Shown: one piece after another, positions 7,803-15,053 of the stretch
Position numbering within the stretch: the first letter of the stretch is position 1
Layout: each line of letters begins with the position of its first letter
DNA from: Alphaproteobacteria bacterium
Lineage (GTDB): Bacteria; Pseudomonadota; Alphaproteobacteria; JAJTHO01
Direction of reading: 5' to 3'
Assembly (NCBI GenBank): GCA_021297975.1
Contig: JAJTHO010000158.1
Coordinates: 1 to 16,103, forward strand
DNA: 16,103 bases
Program-made: the position numbers and the translations under genes
Notes under the pieces: model-generated
What the model saw: the letters and a program-made list of their open reading frames with translations, nothing else
What the model was told of the DNA's origin: nothing
The model's database searches: none

Positions 7803-9398
7803 ATGACAAACCGCGTTTTCCTTTATGATACAACGCTGCGCGATGGGGCGCAGACCAGCGGTGTGGATTTTTCTCTCCGCGATAAACAGCTGATTGCCGC
7901 GGAGCTCGCGGCGTTTGGCCTCGATTATCTTGAATGCGGCTGGCCGGGGGCGAATCCGCTGGACGATGCGTTTTTTGAAGGGCTTCCGGCTGAGAAAACG
8001 GCGCAGGCGAAAATCGTTGCCTTTGGCATGACGCGCCGTCTGGATACCGCCGCAGAGGATGATGCGCAGGTGCAGGCCTTGCTGCGCTCCCGCGCGGATG
8101 CGGTGTGTCTTGTCGGAAAAACGTGGGATTTTCATGTTGATGTGGCGCTGCATATCAGTTTGGCTGAGAATATTAAGCTTATCGAGAGCACGGTGAAAGC
8201 CGCAGCGGATGCAGGCAAAGAAGTGCTGTTCGATGCCGAACATTTTTTTGATGGTTATGCCGCAAACCCGGCCTATGCCCTTGAATGCGTTGAGGCGGCG
8301 TATAAAAGCGGTGCGCGTTGGGTGGTGCTGTGCGATACCAACGGCGGCACATTGCCGCATCAGGTGTTTGATATCGTGACGAAAATCCAAGAGCGCATTC
8401 CCGGCGCAAACCTTGGAATTCATTGTCATAATGATACGGAAAACGCGGTGGCGAACAGCCTCGCCGCTGTGCGCGCCGGGGCGCGGCAAATACAGGGCAC
8501 GTTTAACGGATTGGGCGAGCGCTGCGGCAACGCAAATCTTGCCAGTATTATCCCGACCTTGATGCTGAAAATGGGGTTCGAGACCGGCATTGCGCCCGCG
8601 CAACTGCAACAGATTTCCCTGCTCTCGCGGCGCATTGATGATCGCATTAACCGCCCACACAATCGCCACGCCGCCTATGTGGGTGAATCAGCGTTCACTC
8701 ACAAGGGCGGGCTGCATATTTCCGCCGTGCTGAAAAACCCGCTGAGCTATGAGCATATAGACCCGGCGCTGGTGGGCAACGCGCGTAAAATTCTCGTGTC
8801 GGATCAGGCGGGGAAATCGGCGCTCGTTGAGCGGCTGCAAGGTTTAAACGTAGCGCTGCCTACAGAGCCCGCGCGCCTCAATGATTTGCTTGCCCGGATT
8901 AAAGAGCTGGAATTTGAAGGCTATGCCTTTGAAAATGCCGATGCCAGTTTTGTTTTGCTGGCTGAGCAGGTGCTCCGCGCCCTGCCGCCGTTTTTCACAC
9001 TAAAGCATTTTCGCGTGATCGATGAGAAAACGGTAACGCCAGCGGGCGGCATCGAAACGGCCTCCTCCGCCGCCGTGCGCGTGAGCGTGGACGGAACAGA
9101 TTACACCGCCGAAACAACAGGAAACGGCCCCGTAAACGCGCTGGATGCGGCGCTGCGTGATGTTTTGCTGCCGCTCTTTCCCGCCTTAAAAGATGTCAGC
9201 CTCATCGATTATAAAGTCCGCATCTTAACGCCCCATGATGGCACAAAGGCCGTGACGCGCGTTCTCATCGAAACCCGCGATGCCGATGGCCGCTTGTGGA
9301 CAACGGTGGGCGTCTCCAGCAACGTGATTGATGCCAGCTGTAAAGCGGTGGAAGATGCGCTTCGGTATAAGCTGCTGCGCAGCCAGAAGGCAGGCTAA
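7803..9398 (+). CDS. cimA: Citramalate synthase (LeuA/CimA family)
   Basis: The enzyme condenses pyruvate with acetyl-CoA to give citramalate, the first step of the threonine-independent isoleucine route. The 531-residue product has the HMGL-like TIM barrel with DTTLRDGAQ at 9-17, ECGWPGANP at 44-52, DTNGG at 178-182 and the metal-binding HCHND at 207-211. A C-terminal LeuA-type allosteric dimer domain covers about 395-528. Opening and length fit the long citramalate synthase type rather than 2-isopropylmalate synthase, though a homocitrate or isopropylmalate activity cannot be fully excluded. No in-frame ATG lies upstream, so 7803 is the start. It lies in a second copy of the repeat terminus, with only a weak GAAAG upstream. 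The gene ends one base before trpG. Confidence 0.88.
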   Translation: MTNRVFLYDTTLRDGAQTSGVDFSLRDKQLIAAELAAFGLDYLECGWPGANPLDDAFFEGLPAEKTAQAKIVAFGMTRRLDTAAEDDAQVQALLRSRADAVCLVGKTWDFHVDVALHISLAENIKLIESTVKAAADAGKEVLFDAEHFFDGYAANPAYALECVEAAYKSGARWVVLCDTNGGTLPHQVFDIVTKIQERIPGANLGIHCHNDTENAVANSLAAVRAGARQIQGTFNGLGERCGNANLASIIPTLMLKMGFETGIAPAQLQQISLLSRRIDDRINRPHNRHAAYVGESAFTHKGGLHISAVLKNPLSYEHIDPALVGNARKILVSDQAGKSALVERLQGLNVALPTEPARLNDLLARIKELEFEGYAFENADASFVLLAEQVLRALPPFFTLKHFRVIDEKTVTPAGGIETASSAAVRVSVDGTDYTAETTGNGPVNALDAALRDVLLPLFPALKDVSLIDYKVRILTPHDGTKAVTRVLIETRDADGRLWTTVGVSSNVIDASCKAVEDALRYKLLRSQKAG

Positions 9399-9399
9399 C

Positions 9400-10011
9400 A
9401 TGTACTTGCTGCTCGATAATTATGATAGTTTCACGTATAACTTACTGCATTATCTGCAGGTGCTCGGCGCAGACGTTGATGTGGTGCGTAATGATGCGCT
9501 CACGGTTGATGAAGCGCTACAGCGCGGTTATCAGGGGATTATTCTCTCGCCGGGGCCCTGCACGCCTACTGATGCGGGTATCAGCCTGCCGCTGATAACT
9601 GCCGCAATCGATGCTAAACTGCCGCTCCTCGGTGTGTGTCTGGGGCATCAGGCGCTTGGCCAAGCGGCGGGCGGCAAAGTCATCCGCGCGCCGGAGCCGC
9701 TGCACGGTAAAACATCCGATATCACCCACACGAAGGACGCGCTGTTTCATGGCATCCCCAGCCCCTTTACGGTCACACGCTATCATTCGCTGATTGTGGA
9801 AAAATCCAGCCTTCCGGAAACGCTAGAGATAACCTCCGAAACAAGCGACGGTCTTATCATGGCGCTGCGCCATAAAGCCGCGCCGCTGTATGGGGTTCAG
9901 TTTCATCCCGAAAGTGTCGCCTCAACCTTTGGCCATCAACTGCTGGCGAATTTTCTGGCGCTCTCAAGGGGAAAAGCCCCAGAGACGCTTACGGTGCAGT
10001 ATCCGATATGA
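9400..10011 (+). CDS. trpG: Anthranilate synthase glutaminase subunit (TrpG/PabA)
   Basis: This class I glutamine amidotransferase supplies ammonia to anthranilate synthase (TrpE), and in some bacteria also to PabB for folate. From ATG 9400 it has 203 residues, starting MYLLLDNYDSFTYNL, the canonical TrpG/PabA N-terminus. The triad is Cys80 in GVCLGHQALG, His169 and Glu171 in FHPES. The oxyanion region is LSPGPCTP. The frame extends upstream to 9328 inside cimA, but those residues are unrelated to the family, while 9400 has AGG at 9392-9394. It starts one base after cimA and overlaps trpD by four bases (ATGA). trpE is absent from the window, so a dual TrpG/PabA role is possible. Confidence 0.92.
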   Translation: MYLLLDNYDSFTYNLLHYLQVLGADVDVVRNDALTVDEALQRGYQGIILSPGPCTPTDAGISLPLITAAIDAKLPLLGVCLGHQALGQAAGGKVIRAPEPLHGKTSDITHTKDALFHGIPSPFTVTRYHSLIVEKSSLPETLEITSETSDGLIMALRHKAAPLYGVQFHPESVASTFGHQLLANFLALSRGKAPETLTVQYPI

Positions 10012-11030
10012 CCCCGCAAGAGGCATTGAACGCGCTGTTAACCGGAGAGCCGCTGGACAGCGACACGGCAGAAGCCGTGTTCGGCGCGGTGCTGTCCCCC
10101 GAGCTCCCCCCGGCGCTGGCCGGTGCGGTTGTCGCGCTGTGCGCCGCAAGGCCAATCACCGTGGATATGCTAACCGGGGCGGCAAAAGCCGTGCGAGGGA
10201 AAATGCTGCGCATCACAGCGCCGCCGCTGTGCCTTGACACCTGCGGCACGGGCGGGGATGGGCAGAACACCTATAACATCTCAACCGCAACGGCGCTGCT
10301 GGTTTCCGCCTGCGGCGTGCCGGTTGCGAAACATGGCAACCGCGCGGTATCGGGCAGTGTCGGGTCTGCGGATGTGCTGGAGGCCTTGGGGCTTCGCTTA
10401 GACACCAACACAAAAACCATGGAAGCCTGTTTGGCGGCGCACCAGTTCGGCTTTTTCTTTGCGCCGCATCATCATCCGGCCTTGGCCGCGATTGGCGCGG
10501 CGCGGCGGGCTTTAGGTGTGCGCAGTCTTTTTAATGTCCTCGGTGTGCTCAGCAATCCCGCCCAGCCCGCCTTTCAATTGATTGGCGTGTATGCGCCTGA
10601 GCTTGTGGAGATTGTCGCGCACACGCTGAAAAATCTCGGCGCAACGCGGGCGCTGGTGGTGCACAGTGAAAACGGCCTTGATGAGTTAAACCCCGCAGCC
10701 GCAAGCCGCACAGCGGAGTTGAAAGACGGTATCGTTATCGTGCGCTATTCAGAAGCGGCGGATGCGGGGCTTGAGCCGTGCACACTGCAAGAGCTGCGCG
10801 GCGGCAATGCAGCCGAGAACGCGGCGGCGATTGTCGGGCTTGGAGACGGCACTGCGCCGCGCGCCTTTCGTGATGCGGTTTTGTATAACGCGGCGGCGGC
10901 GTTAAAGATTGCGGGTACTGTCGATTCCCTGCGCAGCGGCGCGGAAAAAGCGGCGGAGTGTCTTGATTCTGGGGCGTTCGCCCAGCATCTTAAGACCGTG
11001 CGGGCGTTTTTAGGTGGCGGCAATGGTTAG
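10008..11030 (+). CDS. trpD: Anthranilate phosphoribosyltransferase
   Basis: TrpD joins anthranilate to PRPP, the second committed step to tryptophan. The 340-residue protein has an N-terminal helical domain, the PRPP-binding DTCGTGGDG at 77-85 and NISTATALLVS after it, then KHGNRAVSGSVGSADVLEAL from 108. In most relatives the segment is SSKSGSAD or SGKSGSAD; here it is SGSVGSAD, with valine replacing lysine at 118. The remaining landmarks, such as HHHPALAAIGAARRALGVRSLFNVLG, are normal, so it is probably active. It overlaps trpG by four bases, implying coupled translation. It is followed by repeat copy 2 rather than directly by trpC. Confidence 0.95.
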   Translation: MTPQEALNALLTGEPLDSDTAEAVFGAVLSPELPPALAGAVVALCAARPITVDMLTGAAKAVRGKMLRITAPPLCLDTCGTGGDGQNTYNISTATALLVSACGVPVAKHGNRAVSGSVGSADVLEALGLRLDTNTKTMEACLAAHQFGFFFAPHHHPALAAIGAARRALGVRSLFNVLGVLSNPAQPAFQLIGVYAPELVEIVAHTLKNLGATRALVVHSENGLDELNPAAASRTAELKDGIVIVRYSEAADAGLEPCTLQELRGGNAAENAAAIVGLGDGTAPRAFRDAVLYNAAAALKIAGTVDSLRSGAEKAAECLDSGAFAQHLKTVRAFLGGGNG

Positions 11031-11036
11031 TTTGGC

Positions 11037-11151
11037 GTCATTCCGAGCCAGCAAAACCAAAAGGTTTTGCGCCGCCGAGGAATCTCCCTCTTATCTAAGG
11101 GAGATCCTTCGATTACATGAAACCTTGCGGTTTCATTTCACTCAGGATGAC
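11037..11151. repeat. Palindromic mosaic repeat, copy 2 (between trpD and trpC)
   Basis: This 115 bp element is the clearest copy. Outer arms are GTCATTCCGAG and CTCAGGATGAC. Within are three perfect 8 bp stems: GCAAAACC/GGTTTTGC (11051-11058 with 11063-11070), ATCTCCCT/AGGGAGAT (11082-11089 with 11098-11105) and ATGAAACC/GGTTTCAT (11117-11124 with 11129-11136). The whole can be drawn as a cloverleaf. GGGAGATCCTTCGA (11099-11112) is shared with copies 1 and 3. It starts six bases after the trpD stop and ends 17 bp before trpC, filling almost the whole gap within the operon. It may dampen or terminate transcription into trpC; no U-tract follows. Confidence 0.88.
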
Positions 11152-11168
11152 GCAGCGGAAAAAATTTT

Positions 11169-11987
11169 ATGACTGATATCCTGAGCGAGATTTGCGCCGC
11201 CAAAGCTGATGAGGTCAAAGCGCATAAAGCCGCGCGCTCCCTTGCCGCGTTAGAAGCCGCCGCCGCCAATGTTCCGCCGCGCGGGTTTTTAGCCGCCCTG
11301 AAAGCGGCGCATGCAGAAGGAACGCTCGCCGTTATCGCCGAAACAAAACAGCAATCGCCCAGTGCCGGGGCGTTTTTCCCTGAAGACCGCTACAACCCCG
11401 CCGATGTGGCGGAAGGATACCGCGCAAACGGCGCGCATTGCTTGTCTGTCCTCACCGACACGCCGTATTTCGGCGGGCATCTAACAGACCTTATCGCCGT
11501 GCGCGCAACGTGCCCTTTGCCGATGCTGCGCAAGGATTTCATGATTGACCCTTACCAAGTCGCGGAAGCAGCGGCGTACGGGGCAGATGCAATCCTGATC
11601 ATCATGGCGGCGGTGTCTGACGCGCTGGCCTCTGAGCTCATGGCCGCCGCAACGGCCTATGGCCTCGATACATTAGTTGAAGTTCACGATGCGGCAGAGA
11701 TGGAACGCGCTTTAAAACTGAACCCGCCGCTCTTGGGTATCAACAACCGCAATCTGAAAACGCTTAAAACCGATTTAGACATAACCGCGCAGCTTGCCGC
11801 GCTTGCTTCCGCCACTACGTTTCTCCTCAGCGAAAGCGGGCTGAAAACAACCGCAGACCTCCGCCGTGTTCAAACCATGGGCGCAAAGGGCATCCTTATC
11901 GGCGAATCGCTGTTGCGCCGCCCAGACCCCGGCGCGGCGTTATCAGAACTTACTGCTGAGCTAATACAGTTACGTCATCCCGACTAA
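11169..11987 (+). CDS. trpC: Indole-3-glycerol phosphate synthase
   Basis: TrpC closes the ring of carboxyphenylamino-deoxyribulose phosphate to indole-3-glycerol phosphate in tryptophan synthesis. The 272-residue TIM barrel shows IAETKQQSPSAG with Glu58 and Lys60, LRKDFMID with Lys122, TLVEVHD, INNRNL, and LLSESGL, covering the catalytic and phosphate-binding set. The usual KxASPS segment reads KQQSPS, a mild change. The ATG at 11169 has GGA at 11157-11159. It is a stand-alone TrpC with no fused TrpF. The last four residues and the stop codon are encoded by the left end of repeat copy 3, suggesting that insertion reset the C-terminus. The gene is convergent with the fadL-like gene. Confidence 0.95.
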   Translation: MTDILSEICAAKADEVKAHKAARSLAALEAAAANVPPRGFLAALKAAHAEGTLAVIAETKQQSPSAGAFFPEDRYNPADVAEGYRANGAHCLSVLTDTPYFGGHLTDLIAVRATCPLPMLRKDFMIDPYQVAEAAAYGADAILIIMAAVSDALASELMAAATAYGLDTLVEVHDAAEMERALKLNPPLLGINNRNLKTLKTDLDITAQLAALASATTFLLSESGLKTTADLRRVQTMGAKGILIGESLLRRPDPGAALSELTAELIQLRHPD

Positions 11988-12085
11988 GGCTGCCCCGCAG
12001 CCGCATGGAGGGATCTTTTTCAAAATGACAGGGAGATCCTTCGACTTCGCAAAAACCATACGGTTTTCGCTGCGCTCAGGATGAC
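11974..12085. repeat. Palindromic mosaic repeat, copy 3 (trpC 3' end, before fadL-like gene)
   Basis: This 112 bp element begins GTCATCCCGA and ends CTCAGGATGAC. Its arms are GGCTGC/GCAGCC (11988-11993 with 11997-12002), a central region containing GATCTTTTTCAA (12012-12023) and GGGAGATCCTTCGA (12031-12044), and AAAACC/GGTTTT (12052-12057 with 12062-12067). Its first 14 bases are the end of trpC. It lies between convergent genes, where its hairpins could serve as a bidirectional terminator. Orientation matches copies 1 and 2. An internal ATGAC occurs at 12025-12029. Confidence 0.85.
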
Positions 12086-12103
12086 GCCACTATAAGTCCT
12101 TTA

Positions 12104-13423
12104 TCAAAATTTACTGCTGAGCTGTAAACTGATAATATTTAAAAAGCTGTTGAATTCGCCGTTGAGCGTTCCGCGCAGGGCATTGTTGCCGCTGGCGTTT
12201 TGGCTAATCCGCCCATCATCGAACTGCATGGCAAGATAGGTCGCATCCAAACGAACGTTGCTGGTCAGCTCATACCCCGCCCCAGCCGAGAGCCAATAGC
12301 GGTTTGAATCCGGCACACGCACTTCGCGGGTGCGGTTTGATACCGGTGATTGGTCAAAACCCGCACCAAAGCGATAAATCGCGCGGCCTTGATCGGGGCG
12401 ATAGCTCCCGCCGAGGCTGTAAAACCACGCATCGCTCCAATCGGCATCGATAACGTTATCCGCCTGGCCAGAGGTAAAGCGGGCGCGGAATTCTTCCGTG
12501 CTGCCCCATTGTGTCCACTGCGCTTCCATACCGAGCGTCCATTCCGGGGTTAGGTCGTGCTGAACGCCAAAGGTTGCAACAGCGGGCGTTTTAACGCGCA
12601 AGCTTGCATCCCCATTGCGCAGGCCAACCGCGGCAAAAATCGGGTTCGGGTTGTTGTATTTCACATCGCCTTTAAGCTCATGGTCAATCTCGCTGCGATA
12701 GCTCAGGCCGATGCGGGTTCGCATATCGGGTTTATAGAGCAGACCGCCGGTATAACCGTATCCCCAATCGCTGCCTTGCAAATCGGCGTGGCAATCATTC
12801 GCGCTGCTGCCGGGGACATAACCGCCAAGACCTAGGCCAAACGCCGCGTTGATTAAGCCGCAATCAACGGCATTGGTCAGGCGGCCTTTCGCGTACTGCA
12901 CCTGCGCGCCCGCGGATATCGCAAGCGAATCCGTCACGGCGTAAGCCAGCGTGGGGGTGGCGTTAATTGTGCTCAGCCGTGTGCTGATACCGTAATAGCG
13001 ACCTTTCCAATCGTCGTCATAGTTTGTTGCCAGTCCCCACGGGGAGGTGAGCGCAAGACCGGCGGTCCAGCGGCTATCCAATGGCAACACAGCGGATAGA
13101 TTCGGAATCGCAACGTTTTGTACCGCGTTGCCCCGGCTGCTTCGGCCAGAAACGGGCAATCCGGCGCTGCTATTGGCGCTGAAATTCTTCGCTTCAATTG
13201 CGGGAAGCAACACACTGCTACCCCCGCTGATGTGATTGGCATTGTATTGCGCAATGAGCGCACCGTTGTAAAATTGTGTTGCAATATCGTCACTCGCCGC
13301 GCTCACCCCGGCATAGGATTGCCCGAGGTAGGTGGGCGCTTCGTTTTTAATGGCAAAGCCGGCAGCGTTTGCGCTGCTCGCCAGCAAAGCGGCGGCTAAT
13401 GCGGTTACAAATGTGTGTTTCAT
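12104..13423 (-). CDS. FadL/OmpP1/TodX-family outer membrane channel
   Basis: This is a predicted outer membrane beta-barrel for long-chain fatty acids or other hydrophobic molecules. From ATG 13423 it has 439 residues: a signal peptide MKHTFVTALAAALLASSANA, then mature AGFAIKNEAPTYLGQSYAG, the FadL-type hatch start. IPNLSAVLPLDSRWTAGLAL and SPWGLATNYDDDWKGRYYG are hallmarks of the family, as is the SDWGYGYTGGLLYKP strand. It ends in LQLSSKF with a terminal Phe, expected of a barrel assembly signal. The frame reaches 13474, but ATG 13423 has GGGAG (13434-13430) six bases upstream and begins a clean signal peptide. The family's NPA motif reads NGA (53-55). The gene is divergent from the membrane kinase. 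Substrate is unknown. Confidence 0.9.
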   Translation of the reverse strand: MKHTFVTALAAALLASSANAAGFAIKNEAPTYLGQSYAGVSAASDDIATQFYNGALIAQYNANHISGGSSVLLPAIEAKNFSANSSAGLPVSGRSSRGNAVQNVAIPNLSAVLPLDSRWTAGLALTSPWGLATNYDDDWKGRYYGISTRLSTINATPTLAYAVTDSLAISAGAQVQYAKGRLTNAVDCGLINAAFGLGLGGYVPGSSANDCHADLQGSDWGYGYTGGLLYKPDMRTRIGLSYRSEIDHELKGDVKYNNPNPIFAAVGLRNGDASLRVKTPAVATFGVQHDLTPEWTLGMEAQWTQWGSTEEFRARFTSGQADNVIDADWSDAWFYSLGGSYRPDQGRAIYRFGAGFDQSPVSNRTREVRVPDSNRYWLSAGAGYELTSNVRLDATYLAMQFDDGRISQNASGNNALRGTLNGEFNSFLNIISLQLSSKF

Positions 13424-13571
13424 GGGTCGCTCCCGATAAGGATGTGGGGACTTTTTTTCTAGTGTTGGCAGCACCTTATGCGGGTATGCTTAAAAAAACG
13501 TTACGGGCAAGCGCGGGCGGCGCGCCCAAAAGTTAATATTTTTTAAAGCATTAGAACGCAGAGTCTTTGGT
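13424..13571. promoter_or_regulatory. Divergent regulatory region, fadL-like gene and histidine kinase gene
   Basis: The 148 bp gap must hold promoters for both divergent genes. Visible structures are a GC stem GGGCG/CGCCC (13515-13519 with 13523-13527), a direct repeat TATGC-ggg-TATGC (13477-13489), and the AT-rich TTAA-TATTTT-TTAA (13533-13546). No convincing -35/-10 pair can be assigned to either strand. Only the fadL-like gene has a strong ribosome-binding site. A shared region would allow co-regulation of channel and sensor. Confidence 0.45.
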
Positions 13572-15053
13572 ATGGAGAACAGTAGCCTCAATGTCGGCGC
13601 TGAAAAATCAGGCTCAGATGAGGCACGCTGGGCGCTGAATCCTTGGACGTTGCGGTTTTGGGATGAACAGGCAGAGAGAGAATACTTTCATTTCCAACTG
13701 CAAAGCTCTTTAAAAACAACGCGCTCATCAATTTTTTTTGGGACGCTGCTCTACTTACTATTCGGTATCCTCGATTATGTTCTGGCATCAAATCCTGAAG
13801 AATTACAAAAAATATGGCTGATTCGATATGGCTTGGGAGCGCCCTTCTTTTTTGCGTGCTGGGCGTTTACGTGGAGCCGCCAGTTTGAGAAATTACAGCA
13901 ATTTTCCATGACAACATTTTATTGCGCCGCAACATACGGACTGATTGCTATGGTGGCGATTGCCGATACCCCTATCCGCGATAATTATTTCGCCGGGCTT
14001 TTGATGGTAATGACGTTTTGTTCGCTGATGTTTGGACTCTATTTATCCAGAGTTATTTTCTGCTGTATCAGTACGTTGATACTGTATCATGTGGTTGTGT
14101 TGTGGGTAAACCCTGTGCCTTTTGAAACACTTATCAACAATTTTTTCTTTCTCTGTTTGGGATGTGGTTTAGCGATATACACGGCTTATGTTCATGAAGC
14201 GTTTAAACGGAAAGAGTACCGCGCCGCGCTTAAGATGCAAAAGCAATATGACAATACCCGTGCGCTGTTTTTTGAAGCCGAGAGCGCCAGCAAATCAAAA
14301 ACACAATTCATGGCAACGATTAGTCATGAGCTGCGCACGCCGCTGAATGCCATTAACGGTTTCGCAGACATCATACGCCAAGAGATGTTTGGGGATGTGG
14401 GTAATAAAAAATACGCGGAGTATGCTAACGATATATTCATCAGCGGCTCGCATTTGCTGGGCATTATCAACGATATTCTGGATTACACCAAAACAGAAAC
14501 TGGCCAGATTCAGTATCAACCCGAACCTGCGCAGCTCAGTAAAATACTCGACACATCAATGAAGCTTGTCGCACATCGCGCCCATGAGAAGGGAATTCTT
14601 CTGGCTGTTGAGCCTTTCGCGGACTGCATCCTTCATGTTGATGCGCGCCTGATTCAACAGGCACTAATAAACCTTATTACCAACAGTATTAAGTATGGCA
14701 AAAAAATCGGCGCCGAGGTTACCGTTTCTATCACGACCGTTAACGAAGGTTATCTTTCAATCGTTGTTCAAGATAACGGAATAGGCATTAAACAAGAAGA
14801 TATTGCGAAAGCACTTGAGCCCTTTGTGCAACTTGGCGACAGTATGGAACATGCGCGCGACGGCTTGGGTCTGGGTCTGCCGCTGGTGAAAAGAATTATG
14901 GAAATGCACGCCGGCTCTATCCAGATTGAAAGTATCGTTGGTGAAGGCACGCAAATATACCTGAATATACCGATAAGCACCGTTGTTTCAGCAGACGGTT
15001 CTTCGCAATCAGGCGAGACGCTCCACGAACAAGAGATGCACCCGACCCGTTGA
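13572..15053 (+). CDS. Six-helix membrane sensor histidine kinase
   Basis: This 493-residue inner membrane kinase has a cytosolic N-terminus of about 50 residues and six hydrophobic segments at about 52-72, 82-101, 112-131, 139-157, 160-179 and 186-208. No periplasmic sensor domain is seen, so the membrane block itself is the likely input. A linker leads to the HisKA domain with ISHELRTPLN (phospho-acceptor His252) and a HATPase_c domain with N box NLITNSIKYG at 367-376, DNGIGI at 401-406 and GLGLGLPLV at 431-439. No receiver domain is fused and no response regulator is in the window. Six-helix input blocks occur in quorum-sensing kinases such as CqsS and LqsS, so a membrane-soluble ligand is plausible. 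The last 20 or so residues lie beyond the kinase fold and overlap the opposing gene. Confidence 0.92.
   Translation: MENSSLNVGAEKSGSDEARWALNPWTLRFWDEQAEREYFHFQLQSSLKTTRSSIFFGTLLYLLFGILDYVLASNPEELQKIWLIRYGLGAPFFFACWAFTWSRQFEKLQQFSMTTFYCAATYGLIAMVAIADTPIRDNYFAGLLMVMTFCSLMFGLYLSRVIFCCISTLILYHVVVLWVNPVPFETLINNFFFLCLGCGLAIYTAYVHEAFKRKEYRAALKMQKQYDNTRALFFEAESASKSKTQFMATISHELRTPLNAINGFADIIRQEMFGDVGNKKYAEYANDIFISGSHLLGIINDILDYTKTETGQIQYQPEPAQLSKILDTSMKLVAHRAHEKGILLAVEPFADCILHVDARLIQQALINLITNSIKYGKKIGAEVTVSITTVNEGYLSIVVQDNGIGIKQEDIAKALEPFVQLGDSMEHARDGLGLGLPLVKRIMEMHAGSIQIESIVGEGTQIYLNIPISTVVSADGSSQSGETLHEQEMHPTR
15009..15053. other. Tail-to-tail overlap of kinase and methyltransferase genes
   Basis: The kinase stop codon is at 15051-15053 and the methyltransferase stop (TGA on the minus strand) at 15009-15011, so 45 bp encode both C-termini. 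Neither gene has room for a separate terminator here, and the two transcripts would be complementary at their 3' ends. Confidence 0.9.

Noticed and set aside
7621..7806. Small plus-strand open frame after cysS
   Set aside because: It starts in AT-rich spacer and runs through repeat copy 1, so its sequence is repeat-derived and lacks any domain.
7785..8669. Long minus-strand open frame (294 codons) opposite cimA
   Set aside because: It is fully antisense to a well-conserved gene, has no recognisable domain, and arises from GC-rich codon bias.
11950..12123. 13 bp direct repeat TTACTGCTGAGCT at 11950-11962 and 12111-12123 flanking repeat copy 3
   Set aside because: It is not adjacent to the element ends (12 and 25 bp away), and both copies lie in conserved coding ends, so a target-site duplication is unlikely. 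Chance matches of this length are expected in a window this size.
13424..13474. Seventeen-codon N-terminal extension of the FadL-type protein
   Set aside because: It would bury the signal peptide behind a charged leader, and the strong GGGAG box fits the ATG at 13423.
13533..13546. TTAA-TATTTT-TTAA upstream of the kinase as a CtrA binding site
   Set aside because: The CtrA consensus has seven bases between the TTAA halves; here there are six, and the region is simply AT-rich.
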